Positions 6,781-15,463 of a stretch of DNA of 24,561 nucleotides are shown piece after piece (within the stretch, counting starts at the first letter, position 1; every line of letters starts with the position of its first letter). Source of the DNA: an uncultured Flavobacteriales bacterium (GTDB lineage: Bacteria; Bacteroidota; Bacteroidia; Flavobacteriales; BACL11); NCBI GenBank assembly GCA_950069165.1, contig CATMIT010000012.1, positions 1-24,561 on the forward strand, given 5' to 3'. The notes under the pieces were generated by a model. That model was not told the origin of the DNA. It worked only from the letters and a program-made list of their open reading frames with translations, and made no database searches. Both the position numbers and the translations under genes were made by a program.

Positions 6781-8660
6781 CACAGGGTTCTTCCTAATTT
6801 TTCCGCAATTTGTCTTTTGGTTTGTAAATATTTGGCATAAGCTTTTGTAAATCGCTCATCATCAGGGTTTTCTTTTAACTGTAATTGAATATCTCCTAGT
6901 TTGGTGTCCAAATGTTTTAATTTTAAAGCATAAATAGAGCTTTCTACTGCTTTTCGAAATTTATCTTCTTCCGAGTCAGTTAGTATTTGGTGTCGTGATT
7001 TCCAATTTTCGCTCAAACTATGTTTTTTGCTTATCAAATCGATAGCCAATTTGCTTATAGAAGGGTTTTGATTTAGGGTAAAATAATTCAAATTTATTTC
7101 TCCATCCTCTTTTACATGAGCAGATATTTCACCTAATATAGATTGGTATTGCTCGTTTTCAAAACTAATATTATCTACCTCTAACTCCTGAATAATAAAA
7201 GACGCAATACTAATTTTTTGATCTTCTTCTTTCATATTCTTATTTCCATAATTGAGCAATAGTCGAATAATTTCTTTTTCCTCTTTATTCATTTTTGAAG
7301 TAGGAATTTCTTTTTCTTCAAAATTGCTTGCATTCTCACTTTTTGCTGGGAAGGGGCTTATTCGTTTATTCTTTTGTGCGCTTACCTCTTTTGCTAAATC
7401 CAATTCTTTTACCTTCAGCATTCGGCTGCACTCTTTTATGTATTCAGATCTGCCGATATCATCAGGAATTTGCGCAATAGAGGAAGCGATATCTTTTATC
7501 ATTTCTACTCTTTTTGCCGGATCTTCATTTGTATCTTTACTTAATATATTTGTTTTAAAAGTAATAAAATCTTTTTGGTTTTCCTCCAAATAATTTATCA
7601 ATTCTTCCTGACTACACTTTTGTGCAAAAGAGTCCGGATCTTCTCCGTCAGGGAATAAAACCACTTTTACATTCATGCCTTCTGCCAATATCATGTCAAT
7701 ACTTCTAAAAGAGGCTTTCAGTCCAGCAGCATCTCCATCAAAAAGAATGGTAATGTTTTTTGTAAAACGGTTGATCAATTTTATTTGCTCGGATGTAAGG
7801 GAGGTGCCTGATGAGGAAACTACATTTTCAACCCCTGCTTGATGAAGGGAAATTACATCCGTATATCCCTCCACAATAAAGCAGTTGTTTTGTTTACTGA
7901 TGTGTTGTTTAGCAAAGTAAATACCGTATAAAATTTTACTTTTAAGGTATATCAAACTCTCAGGCGAATTGACATATTTTGCTTTATTATTTTTTTGTAA
8001 AGTGCGACCACCAAAGCCTAAAACCCTACCAGAAAAACTATGAATAGGAAACATCATTCTTTCTCTGAATCTATCCAAAGCAGATTTATTTTTAATAATT
8101 GACAAACCAGAATCTTCCAAATATTTTTGCTGAAATGAGGATTTTATAGCCTCTTTGCTGAGGGCATCTTTTTGTTTTGGGCTATACCCTAACTGAAATT
8201 TCTTGATGGTTTCTTCCGTAAATCCTCTTTCTTTATAATAGCTTAATCCTACGATTTTTCCTTCCTCCCTTCCCCATAGCTGCTGTTGGAAAAATTTATT
8301 GGCAAAGGAGCTAATTACATACAAACTATCCCTGTCGTTTGCTCTTATGTTTTGCTCAGGAGTTAACTCTTTTTCCACCACTTCAATGCTATATTTTTCC
8401 GCCAAATATTTTAAAGCCTCAGGATAAGAAAAATGTTCATGTTCCATCACAAAACTTACAGAATTCCCTCCCTTTCCACATCCAAAACATTTGTAAATCC
8501 CTTTGGAGGCCGATACCGTAAAGGAAGGTGTTTTTTCATCATGAAAAGGGCAATGTCCAATAAAATTAGCGCCTCTTTTTTTAAGTTGTACAAAGCCACT
8601 TACCACTTCCTCAATTCGAGCCGCTTCAAATATTTTATCAATAGTTTCTTTCGGAATCAT
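6777..8660 (-). CDS. dnaG: DNA primase
   Basis: Makes RNA primers for replication. The 627-residue protein has a CHC2 zinc ribbon (Cys37, His40, Cys58, Cys61) near the N terminus, then the primase core with R-F-R-E-R-M-M-F-P and a Toprim domain (I-V-E-G-Y-T-D-V, then F-D-G-D-A-A-G), and a charged, helical C-terminal region of the kind that contacts the replicative helicase. Between about residues 420 and 450 lies a low-complexity Lys/Glu/Ser-rich linker. Its ATG overlaps the TGA of the upstream polyprenyl synthase gene by four bases, so it is the last gene of an rlmN-polyprenyl synthase-dnaG unit. Confidence 0.97.
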   Translation of the reverse strand: MIPKETIDKIFEAARIEEVVSGFVQLKKRGANFIGHCPFHDEKTPSFTVSASKGIYKCFGCGKGGNSVSFVMEHEHFSYPEALKYLAEKYSIEVVEKELTPEQNIRANDRDSLYVISSFANKFFQQQLWGREEGKIVGLSYYKERGFTEETIKKFQLGYSPKQKDALSKEAIKSSFQQKYLEDSGLSIIKNKSALDRFRERMMFPIHSFSGRVLGFGGRTLQKNNKAKYVNSPESLIYLKSKILYGIYFAKQHISKQNNCFIVEGYTDVISLHQAGVENVVSSSGTSLTSEQIKLINRFTKNITILFDGDAAGLKASFRSIDMILAEGMNVKVVLFPDGEDPDSFAQKCSQEELINYLEENQKDFITFKTNILSKDTNEDPAKRVEMIKDIASSIAQIPDDIGRSEYIKECSRMLKVKELDLAKEVSAQKNKRISPFPAKSENASNFEEKEIPTSKMNKEEKEIIRLLLNYGNKNMKEEDQKISIASFIIQELEVDNISFENEQYQSILGEISAHVKEDGEINLNYFTLNQNPSISKLAIDLISKKHSLSENWKSRHQILTDSEEDKFRKAVESSIYALKLKHLDTKLGDIQLQLKENPDDERFTKAYAKYLQTKRQIAEKLGRTLC

Positions 8661-9631
8661 TGTTTTCTATGTATTACAAAATCAATCATTTGTTTTAGTG
8701 CCTTTTTTGCTTCTCCATCTTCAAATTCCTCCAAAATATTTAGTGCATTTTGGTGGTATTCATTCATTTTTTTAGTAGCATAATTCAAGCCACCACTACT
8801 TTTTATTAATTCAATTATGCCTGCTACTTTATCCGTATCCTTATTGTGGTTTTTTATGGTATTAATTATCATCTTTTTCTGCGGTTTATCACTTATGCTT
8901 AAAGTGTAAATCAAGGGTAGAGTCATTTTTTGTTCTCTTATGTCAATACCGGTTGGCTTGCCAATAATCGGATTATGCGAATAATCAAACAAATCATCTT
9001 TTATTTGAAAAGCAATTCCTGCCATTTCTCCAAAAAGATGTAGCTTTTTTATAGTTGCTATATCTTTGGTAGCAGAGCTTGCTCCGCAAGCACAACAAGC
9101 CGCAATTAAGGTGGCTGTTTTTTGCCTTATAATTTCAAAATAAACGGATTCTTCAATATCTAATTTTCTTGCTTTTTCAATTTGTAAAAGCTCCCCTTCA
9201 CTCATGTCTTTTACTGCATTACTCATTATTTTTAACAGTTCAAATTCATTATTTTCTACTGCTAAAAGCAGACCCTTTGATAATAAAAAATCACCTACTA
9301 AAACAGCAATTTTATTTTTCCAAAGCGCATTGATAGAGAAAAAACCCCTTCTGAAATTAGCTTCATCTACTACATCATCATGCACCAGGGTTGCCGTATG
9401 CAAAAGCTCAATTAAGGATGCCGAGATATAGGTGCTTTCTGTTACTTTTCCACAAAGTTTGGCTGACAGAAAAACAAACATTGGACGCATCTGCTTTCCT
9501 TTTCGCTTGATGATGTAATGCATTATTTTATCGAGCAAAGGAACTTTGCTATTAAGGGATGCCTTAAACTTTTTTTCAAAAAGAAGCATCTCTTGTTTGA
9601 TAGGAGATTTTATTTCGTTTATCGTACTCAA
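8657..9631 (-). CDS. Long-chain polyprenyl diphosphate synthase
   Basis: A trans-prenyltransferase that extends a short allylic diphosphate with isopentenyl diphosphate, most likely to the side chain of menaquinone. The 324-residue protein has K-G-K-Q-M-R-P at 44-50, the first Asp-rich motif D-D-V-V-D at 85-89 followed by R-R-G, and the second, D-D-L-F-D, at 212-216. The residue five before the first Asp-rich motif is Ala80, small as in octaprenyl-type synthases, which argues for a long product over FPP or GGPP. The exact chain length cannot be read from sequence. It lies between rlmN (75-base gap) and dnaG (4-base overlap). The isoprenoid gene ispD is elsewhere in the window. Confidence 0.92.
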   Translation of the reverse strand: MSTINEIKSPIKQEMLLFEKKFKASLNSKVPLLDKIMHYIIKRKGKQMRPMFVFLSAKLCGKVTESTYISASLIELLHTATLVHDDVVDEANFRRGFFSINALWKNKIAVLVGDFLLSKGLLLAVENNEFELLKIMSNAVKDMSEGELLQIEKARKLDIEESVYFEIIRQKTATLIAACCACGASSATKDIATIKKLHLFGEMAGIAFQIKDDLFDYSHNPIIGKPTGIDIREQKMTLPLIYTLSISDKPQKKMIINTIKNHNKDTDKVAGIIELIKSSGGLNYATKKMNEYHQNALNILEEFEDGEAKKALKQMIDFVIHRKQ

Positions 9632-9651
9632 ATTACCAAATAGATTGAAAG

Positions 9652-9659
9652 CGAATATA
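9652..9659 (-). promoter_or_regulatory. Weak -7-like element (TATATTCG) before the polyprenyl synthase gene
   Basis: One mismatch to TAnnTTTG, on the minus strand 20 bases before the start codon. The same eight bases occur before queA. No -33 TTG at normal spacing. It may be an internal promoter in the 75-base gap after rlmN. Confidence 0.2.
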
Positions 9660-9706
9660 CAAAGAAGTTCGTGCTAATCTTCTGAAAAAATTCGCTTGTT
9701 AAAAAG

Positions 9707-10747
9707 TTATTGGAGTTTGTTTACTAATTGCCCACAAGCGGCATTAATATCTTTGCCTTTGCTTTTTCTTAAATTTACAATCAAGTTCTTTTCTTCTAGA
9801 TAAGATATAAAGTTTTCAGTGACTTTATTAGTCGATTTTTCATAAGGGAAATCATCCACTGTATTGTATTCAATTAAGTTAATTTTACAAGGGCTTACTT
9901 TGCAAAAATTAGCCAAACCCTTTGCGTCATTCACATTATCATTAATTCCTTTAAAGAGTATATATTCATAGGTAATTCTGCTATTAGTCTCATCATAAAA
10001 ATATCGAATGGCATCTCTAAGTTCTTGCAAAGGAACGGAATCATTTAAACTCATAAGATTGCTCCTTGTTTTATCATTTGAACTATGAAGGGAAATAGCC
10101 AAGTTAAACCTTACCTTATCATCTGCTAGTTTCATTATCATTTTAGCAATTCCTGCGGTAGAAACAGTAATCCTTTTTGGCGACATTCCCATTCCTTTTT
10201 CAGTGGTGATAAGGCGGATACTCTCCAACATATTGTTGTAGTTCAAGAGTGGCTCACCCATCCCCATATACACAATATTAGACAGTGATTTGCCAAAGTT
10301 AGAAACGGACTCTTCATTTAGGATGAAAACTTGGTCATATATTTCGGCAGCAGTTAAATTTCTTTCTAATTTTAATGTCCCAGTAGCACAAAATGCACAA
10401 TCTAAACTGCAACCAACTTGTGAAGAAATGCAAGCAGTTATTCTCTTTTTGGAAGGAATTAAAACCCCCTCAACAAATAATTTATCGTGTAGCTGTAAGC
10501 TGTATTTGATAGTGCCATCTATACTTCTTTCTCCCTTGTGAATTTTTACAGGATTAATGCAAAAATGCTCCCCAAACAAATTACGCATATCTTTGGATAA
10601 AGAAGTCATTTCATCAAAAGAAGTAGCGCGTTTTTTCCACAACCACTCCTCAATTTGCCCTGCTCTAAATTTGGGTAATTTATGCTCGGCACAAAATGCA
10701 CGCAAGTCTTCTACACTAATATTTCGTATGTCTATTTTTTCTTTCAT
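9707..10747 (-). CDS. rlmN: 23S rRNA/tRNA (adenine-C2)-methyltransferase, radical SAM
   Basis: Methylates C2 of A2503 in 23S rRNA and A37 in some tRNAs. The 346-residue protein carries the C-x3-C-x2-C cluster at Cys113, Cys117 and Cys120 for the 4Fe-4S centre, preceded by the Cys106 found in the C-I-S-S-Q-V-G-C motif. A second catalytic-type cysteine, Cys338, sits in the C-terminal A-A-C-G-Q-L. The methyl-transfer pair in RlmN of E. coli is Cys118/Cys355, so Cys338 fits the methyl-carrying position. I-V-Y-M-G-M-G-E-P-L-L-N and the S-L-H-S motif support RlmN. It is divergent from the amidohydrolase, with 43 bases between the starts and a -7-like box 8 bases from its own ATG. Confidence 0.95.
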   Translation of the reverse strand: MKEKIDIRNISVEDLRAFCAEHKLPKFRAGQIEEWLWKKRATSFDEMTSLSKDMRNLFGEHFCINPVKIHKGERSIDGTIKYSLQLHDKLFVEGVLIPSKKRITACISSQVGCSLDCAFCATGTLKLERNLTAAEIYDQVFILNEESVSNFGKSLSNIVYMGMGEPLLNYNNMLESIRLITTEKGMGMSPKRITVSTAGIAKMIMKLADDKVRFNLAISLHSSNDKTRSNLMSLNDSVPLQELRDAIRYFYDETNSRITYEYILFKGINDNVNDAKGLANFCKVSPCKINLIEYNTVDDFPYEKSTNKVTENFISYLEEKNLIVNLRKSKGKDINAACGQLVNKLQ

Positions 10748-10755
10748 TTGGTTTG

Positions 10756-10763
10756 CAAAGATA
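10756..10763 (-). promoter_or_regulatory. Putative -7 element (TATCTTTG) for rlmN
   Basis: Exact TAnnTTTG match on the minus strand, 8 bases from the rlmN ATG, so the predicted transcript has no leader or a very short one. No -33 TTG at normal distance on this strand. Confidence 0.4.
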
Positions 10764-10778
10764 GTAATTCAGATTCCT

Positions 10779-10786
10779 TACTTTTG
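10779..10786 (+). promoter_or_regulatory. Putative -7 element (TACTTTTG) for the amidohydrolase gene
   Basis: Exact TAnnTTTG match ending four bases before the ATG at 10791, again predicting a leaderless mRNA. A TTG at 10753-10755 is 23 bases upstream, at or beyond the long end of reported spacers. It supports the choice of the 10791 start. Confidence 0.45.
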
Positions 10787-10790
10787 TGCT

Positions 10791-11924
10791 ATGCGATTTT
10801 TAACGGCCGATTATTTATATCCATTGCACATTGCCCCAATAAAAGAAAGGGTATTGCAAATTTCTGATAAGGGGGAAGTTATCGCAATTCTTGAAAATAG
10901 AGCAGAAGTTCCGCCAGAACAATTGGAGGTTTTTGAGGGGATTTTGTGTCCAGGATTTGTAAATGCACATTGTCATTTGGAACTGAGCCATTTACAAGGA
11001 GTTGCGGAAAAAGGGAAAGGCTTTTTGGATTTTATAGGAGCTATTCAGCAAAGAAATGAGTTTGAAAAAGAAGATATTCAGTATGCAATTGAGAAAGCAG
11101 AACAGCAAATGATTGCTAATGGAATAGTTGGAGTTGGAGATATTTGCAATACAACTGATACGCTTTTACAAAAGCAGAAAAGTAATTTAACTTACTACAA
11201 TTTTATTGAAACTTTTCAGGTGCATGAGGATAAAATTAGAGACACAATAAAGAATGCTTTACAAATAAGAAATCAATTTAGAGCAATTGGAAAAAAAGCA
11301 AGCATTGTGCCGCACGCTCCTTTTTCAGTGCCGCCAAAATTGGCACAAGAAATTGTAAATCATTTTGATGAAAAAGATGAATTACTCACCATTCATATGC
11401 AAGAAACAAAAGAGGAAAATCAGCTTTTTGAAAATAAGGAGGGTGCTTTTTTTGATTGGCTAAAGGATGTAAATGCAAGTGAAGAAATTTGGCAAACAAG
11501 AAAAAAATCAATTGATATTTTGCAAGAATTAGAAAACAAAAAAATACTTTTAGTGCATAATACCTTTGCTAAAAAAGAAGATTTAACTGAACACTATTAC
11601 TGTACTTGCCCAAAAGCAAATTTGTATATTGAAAAGGCTTTGCCATACTATTCCATTTTTGATACTGATAAACTTTGTGTTGGAACGGATAGTTTGGCTT
11701 CTAATAATTCCCTTTCTATTTTGGAAGAGCTTTTAGTTGTGCAAGAAAATTCTAATTTTGATATGAATATACTGCTTAAAATAGCATCTAAAAATGGAGC
11801 AGAAGCCCTTGGTTTTGAAAAATTAGGCAGCTTTGAAAAAGGAAAAATTCCTGGGGTGAATTTAATTCAACATTTGGAAGGCATGAAGATTATTGAGGGG
11901 AGTTTTGTTAAGGTTTTAGCGTAA
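10791..11924 (+). CDS. Amidohydrolase-superfamily deaminase/hydrolase (MTA/SAH deaminase-like)
   Basis: The 377-residue protein belongs to the metal-dependent amidohydrolase superfamily: G-F-V-N-A-H-C-H-L-E with His60 and His62, later His residues in P-H-A-P-F-S, T-I-H-M-Q-E-T and V-H-N-T, and a G-T-D-S-L-A-S-N-N motif for the last metal/catalytic Asp. These features fit the cytosine/SAH/5'-methylthioadenosine deaminase branch. Aminodeoxyfutalosine deaminase of the alternative menaquinone route is in the same branch and cannot be excluded, but no other futalosine gene is here. The frame is open further upstream, but that part runs antisense through rlmN, and the sequence only becomes protein-like from M-R-F-L-T-A-D-Y-L. 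The 3' end overlaps the convergent ispD by 9 bases. Substrate unassigned. Confidence 0.85.
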   Translation: MRFLTADYLYPLHIAPIKERVLQISDKGEVIAILENRAEVPPEQLEVFEGILCPGFVNAHCHLELSHLQGVAEKGKGFLDFIGAIQQRNEFEKEDIQYAIEKAEQQMIANGIVGVGDICNTTDTLLQKQKSNLTYYNFIETFQVHEDKIRDTIKNALQIRNQFRAIGKKASIVPHAPFSVPPKLAQEIVNHFDEKDELLTIHMQETKEENQLFENKEGAFFDWLKDVNASEEIWQTRKKSIDILQELENKKILLVHNTFAKKEDLTEHYYCTCPKANLYIEKALPYYSIFDTDKLCVGTDSLASNNSLSILEELLVVQENSNFDMNILLKIASKNGAEALGFEKLGSFEKGKIPGVNLIQHLEGMKIIEGSFVKVLA

Positions 11925-12566
11925 TAATTCAGCAACCCTCAAATCCTCTTCAGTAGTAATTTTTAGGTTTTTTTCTTCTCCTATAATAGTGTTTATTTTT
12001 CCTCCATTACTTTCCAAAACAGAGGCATCATCTGTAAAAAAGAGTGAAAAATTTTGTTTGTAGGCATCCTTAATGGTGCTAGCAAAAAAGCATTGTGGCG
12101 TTTGCACTTTATACAAATTACTTCTACTTACCGATTTGCTACTATTCCCATATACTTTTCGCAGAGAATCTTTTATCGATACAACCGGCACAACTCCAAT
12201 TCCCTTTTTCGTTGCAGAAATTAGTTCGTCAATTAGATGTTCGGAAACAAGTGGTCGCACCCCATCATGAATAGCAACAATACTATTATCATCCACTTTT
12301 TTCAAACCATTTTTTACAGATCCAAAACGATTTATTCCACCTGCAACTGTACTGTGTTTTAGAGAGAAATTATATTGTTTACAAAGTGCTTTCCAATTTT
12401 CAATTTGAGTTTGTGGAAGCACTAAAATAATTTTATCTAAATGTGAAAAAGCATTTAAGGTGTGCATTAAAATGGGTAAACTATTCAGTAATAAAAACTG
12501 TTTTGGGGTTTTCGTATTCATGCGCTCCCCTTTTCCACCAGCTACTATTAAAGCAACTCTTTTCAT
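11916..12566 (-). CDS. ispD: 2-C-methyl-D-erythritol 4-phosphate cytidylyltransferase
   Basis: Couples MEP to CTP to give CDP-ME in the non-mevalonate isoprenoid pathway. The 216-residue protein begins with the nucleotide-binding A-G-G-K-G-E-R-M (9-16) and P-K-Q-F (21-24), where Arg15 and Lys22 match the catalytic pair Arg20/Lys27 of E. coli IspD. A-I-H-D-G-V-R-P and V-Q-T-P-Q-C-F follow as expected. The C-terminal E-E-D-L motif is present. It starts one base after the queA stop and ends tail to tail with the amidohydrolase gene, overlapping it by 9 bases. It would feed the same isoprenoid supply used by the polyprenyl synthase and the UppP lipid carrier. Confidence 0.94.
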   Translation of the reverse strand: MKRVALIVAGGKGERMNTKTPKQFLLLNSLPILMHTLNAFSHLDKIILVLPQTQIENWKALCKQYNFSLKHSTVAGGINRFGSVKNGLKKVDDNSIVAIHDGVRPLVSEHLIDELISATKKGIGVVPVVSIKDSLRKVYGNSSKSVSRSNLYKVQTPQCFFASTIKDAYKQNFSLFFTDDASVLESNGGKINTIIGEEKNLKITTEEDLRVAELLR

Positions 12567-12567
12567 C

Positions 12568-13638
12568 TTATAAAATTAACATGGCATCCCCATAAGTGTA
12601 AAAGTTATATTTCTTCTTTACAGCTTCTTTATATGCTTTCATTGTAAAATCATGTCCGGCAAAAGCACTGATTTGCATCATCAAAGTAGATTTTGGTAAA
12701 TGAAAATTAGTTAGCATACAAGTCGGAATCCTGAAATCGTATGGAGGAAAAATAAATTTATTGGTCCAACCATCAAAAGGGACCATTCTATTTTGAGTAG
12801 TAACAGAGCTTTCAACTGTTCTAACAGAAGTAGTCCCCACTGCACAAATTCTTTTATTATTATCAAGCCCTGTATTAATAACATTTGCGGCAGCTTGTGT
12901 TATATTTATTTCTTCCGAATCCATTTTATGTTTTGAAAGATCTTCTACTTCCACTTCCCTAAAAGTACCTAGACCAACATGAAGGGTAACCTCAGCAAAA
13001 TTTATCCCTTTTATTTCCAGTCGTTTCATTAGTTCTCGGCTAAAATGCAAACCAGCAGAAGGTGCTGCAATTGCTCCACTATGCTTTGCATAAATGGTTT
13101 GGTACCTTTCATCATCTTCCTCTGTTGGCTCTCTATTTATATATTTAGGCAGGGGTGTTTGCCCTAGTCTGGTTAATGTTTCTTTAAACTCATCATAAGA
13201 GCCATCAAACAAAAAACGCAGGGTTCTTCCTCTTGATGTTGTATTGTCAATTACTTCCGCAATCAGCTCATCCTCTTCTCCAAAATAGAGCTTATTGCCG
13301 ATTCTTATTTTTCTTGCGGGATCCACCAATACATCAAAAAGCCGACTTTCTTTATTTAATTCTCTTAGCAGAAATACTTCAATTCTTGCTCCTGTTTTTT
13401 CTTTATTTCCGAAAAGTCGGGCAGGAAAAACTTTGGTGTTGTTCAAAATTATCACATCTCCTTCATCAAAATAATCTATAATATCTTTGAATTTTTTATG
13501 CTTAATTTCCCCGCTTTCTCGGTGAAGAACCATCAATTTTGATTCGTCTCTATTTTTTGCCGGAGTTGTTGCTTTTCGCTCTTTTGGTAAGTTAAAAACA
13601 AAGTGCGAAAGCTTGTATTTCATTATTTGTGATTTCAT
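12568..13638 (-). CDS. queA: tRNA preQ1 ribosyltransferase-isomerase
   Basis: Converts preQ1 in tRNA to epoxyqueuosine using the ribosyl part of SAM. The protein has 356 residues from the first ATG; a second ATG at 13621-13623 (351 residues) gives M-K-Y-K-L-S-H-F, which looks more like the usual N terminus, and the two cannot be separated here. Family motifs are N-R-D-E-S-K-L-M-V, H-S-G-A-I-A-A-P-S-A-G-L-H-F, V-T-L-H-V-G-L-G-T-F, H-K-M-D-S-E and G-T-T-S-V-R. It is 59 bases downstream of truB, with its own promoter-like site in the gap, and is followed after one base by ispD. Confidence 0.95.
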   Translation of the reverse strand: MKSQIMKYKLSHFVFNLPKERKATTPAKNRDESKLMVLHRESGEIKHKKFKDIIDYFDEGDVIILNNTKVFPARLFGNKEKTGARIEVFLLRELNKESRLFDVLVDPARKIRIGNKLYFGEEDELIAEVIDNTTSRGRTLRFLFDGSYDEFKETLTRLGQTPLPKYINREPTEEDDERYQTIYAKHSGAIAAPSAGLHFSRELMKRLEIKGINFAEVTLHVGLGTFREVEVEDLSKHKMDSEEINITQAAANVINTGLDNNKRICAVGTTSVRTVESSVTTQNRMVPFDGWTNKFIFPPYDFRIPTCMLTNFHLPKSTLMMQISAFAGHDFTMKAYKEAVKKKYNFYTYGDAMLIL

Positions 13639-13663
13639 AGCTTGAGGATTGATTTTTAAGGCG

Positions 13664-13694
13664 CGAATATACTACATTCAAAGGCAGAAGTCAA
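13664..13694 (-). promoter_or_regulatory. Putative promoter before queA-ispD
   Basis: On the minus strand TTG (13692-13694), a 20-base spacer and TATATTCG (13664-13671), one mismatch from TAnnTTTG. The leader to the first queA ATG would be about 20 bases. The TTG falls at the very end of truB. It is the only site in the window with both elements at typical spacing. Confidence 0.4.
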
Positions 13695-13697
13695 GGG

Positions 13698-14417
13698 TTA
13701 TAGCAGTTTGATTTTATCTTCTACTTCATTAAGAGAAAAAGCATCTTTTAAGTTGTATTCTCCAATTTCTGTTCTACATAATTTAGATAAGTGAGCACCA
13801 CTATTTAAGGCCCTACCAAAATCATTTGCAATGGAGCGGATATAAGTACCCTTACCACACGCTATTTTGAAGCTAACTATTGGCATATTTATATCTATAA
13901 TTTTAAAGCTGTGAATAGTTACTTTTCGGCTTTCTAATTTTATTTCTTTATTTTTTCGAGCTAGTTTGTATAAGCGTTCTCCATCTTTTTTTAAAGCTGA
14001 AAAAATGGGAGGAATTTGATTTATTTTCCCAACAAATTGTTTAGCCGCTTCTTCTAATGATTCTTTTGTAATATGGGAAGTTTCAAAAGTTTGATTTACT
14101 TCAGTTTCCAAATCATAACTAGGCGTTGCGCCTCCCAAAATAAGATTGCCAGTATAGGTTTTTTCTTGTCCTTGAATTTCATCAATTCTTTTGGTAAATT
14201 TTCCTGTGCAAACAATAAGTAGCCCAGTAGCTAGTGGATCTAGCGTTCCGGCATGTCCTACTTTTATCTTTTGTAGTTGGAACTTTTTCTTTATCATATT
14301 TCTGACTTTTTTTACCACATCAAAAGAGGTCCATTCTAATGGTTTATTGATAAGCAACAAAGCACCAGCTACAAAATCTGTTTCCTTATTTATTTGGCTT
14401 GGGCTTAGTGCTGACAA
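13698..14417 (-). CDS. truB: tRNA pseudouridine(55) synthase
   Basis: Forms pseudouridine at U55 in the T loop of tRNAs. The 239-residue protein has the family signature G-H-A-G-T-L-D-P-L-A-T-G-L-L with Asp60 as the catalytic aspartate, and I-N-K-P at 23-26, then Y-x-x-x-L and a G-T-Y-I-R-S motif near residue 200. It is shorter than E. coli TruB, because the C-terminal PUA-like domain is reduced or absent. Its start overlaps the end of uppP by 13 bases, in keeping with an operon. Confidence 0.95.
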   Translation of the reverse strand: MSALSPSQINKETDFVAGALLLINKPLEWTSFDVVKKVRNMIKKKFQLQKIKVGHAGTLDPLATGLLIVCTGKFTKRIDEIQGQEKTYTGNLILGGATPSYDLETEVNQTFETSHITKESLEEAAKQFVGKINQIPPIFSALKKDGERLYKLARKNKEIKLESRKVTIHSFKIIDINMPIVSFKIACGKGTYIRSIANDFGRALNSGAHLSKLCRTEIGEYNLKDAFSLNEVEDKIKLL

Positions 14418-15217
14418 GGGAATTGGTTATATGCAAAAAGAAGAATGACAAGAATTCCTACAGCAAAACAGTAATAAGCAAAATATTTTAATTGACTATT
14501 TTTTACTAATTTAATCATCCATTTGCAAGCAATAATACCTGTAATGAAAGCAAAAACAAAACCAATAGTAAGAGGTAAAAAAGAACTACTTTCATAACTT
14601 ATTTTCCCAGAAAAAATATCTTTTGCCATCTTTCCAAATATTAAAGGGACTACCATTAAAAAAGAAAATCGTGCCGACTTTTCTTTATCAATCCCTAAAA
14701 GAACTGCAGTAGAAATAGTGGCTCCTGAACGAGAAATCCCTGGCAAAATAGCTATGGCTTGCGAGATGCCAATTAGTATTGCATCTTTTATACTGACTTT
14801 TTTTTCTGCATGTTTTGCTTTGTCAGCTAAAAAAAGAAGAAGTGCAGTGATAAGTAACATGCTCCCAACCAATATCAATTGCCCACCAAATAGTGCTTCA
14901 ATTTCACTTTCAAAAAATAAACCAACAAAAACGGCAGGAATCATGGAAAGAATAATCTTTACAGAAAACCAAAAGCTGTCATTATTTTGAAATTGAATAA
15001 GTCCAGTAAATATTTCAACAATATCTTTCCTGAAAACAATAATTGTAGATATAGCAGTAGCAAAATGTAAAACCACTGTCATCAACATGCTTTCTTTGGC
15101 CAATACATCAGAAGGAAAAATACATTTTGTGATTTCCAAATGCCCACTACTACTTACAGGTAAAAATTCAGTTAATCCTTGAATAATTCCAAGAATTATA
15201 GCCCTGATAATCTCCAT
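14405..15217 (-). CDS. uppP: Undecaprenyl-diphosphate phosphatase
   Basis: Integral membrane enzyme that dephosphorylates undecaprenyl diphosphate so that the lipid carrier can be reused in peptidoglycan and O-glycan synthesis. The 270-residue protein shows the BacA motifs G-L-T-E-F-L-P-V-S-S-S-G-H (Glu17 to His26) and P-G-I-S-R-S-G-A-T-I-S, and several hydrophobic segments. The length is normal. It lies 3 bases after the DUF3098 gene and overlaps truB by 13 bases. It links with the membrane glycan ligase at the left edge only through carrier chemistry. Confidence 0.95.
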   Translation of the reverse strand: MEIIRAIILGIIQGLTEFLPVSSSGHLEITKCIFPSDVLAKESMLMTVVLHFATAISTIIVFRKDIVEIFTGLIQFQNNDSFWFSVKIILSMIPAVFVGLFFESEIEALFGGQLILVGSMLLITALLLFLADKAKHAEKKVSIKDAILIGISQAIAILPGISRSGATISTAVLLGIDKEKSARFSFLMVVPLIFGKMAKDIFSGKISYESSSFLPLTIGFVFAFITGIIACKWMIKLVKNSQLKYFAYYCFAVGILVILLFAYNQFPCQH

Positions 15218-15220
15218 CTT

Positions 15221-15460
15221 TTACTCCCCTTTTGGTTTGTGCATTATTGCAAAAATTTCAACAATAAAACCTAGGGCTATCAGAATTGGGGCAAGAGTTA
15301 ATCTTTGAGAGTCAAAAATTTTATCACTAAAAACAGTCGGATCATCCGAGCCACCACCAATCATCAGCAAAAGTCCAGCACAAATAAGAACAACTCCTAC
15401 TAGCAGAAGAAGATAGTTCTTTTTTGTAAATGCAAAGTCAAGATTATTTTTTTGATTCAT
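15221..15460 (-). CDS. DUF3098 small membrane protein
   Basis: A 79-residue protein with two hydrophobic segments (about 16-34 and 55-72) separated by a short loop with G-G-G-S-D-D-P and S-Q-R-L-T-L-A-P-I. That pattern matches the DUF3098 family, which as far as I recall is found mainly in Bacteroidota between ftsX and uppP, exactly as here. The gaps are 3 bases on both sides. Function unknown; the conserved neighbours suggest a role in the cell envelope or division, but that is inference. Confidence 0.85.
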   Translation of the reverse strand: MNQKNNLDFAFTKKNYLLLLVGVVLICAGLLLMIGGGSDDPTVFSDKIFDSQRLTLAPILIALGFIVEIFAIMHKPKGE

Positions 15461-15463
15461 AAT

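Noticed and set aside
8433..8783. Open frame of 116 codons on the plus strand across the dnaG/polyprenyl synthase junction
   Set aside because: It is antisense to two well-supported genes and has no recognisable motif.
10557..10790. Upstream extension of the amidohydrolase frame
   Set aside because: It runs antisense through rlmN and adds a non-homologous N terminus; the family-like sequence and the -7 box both place the start at 10791.
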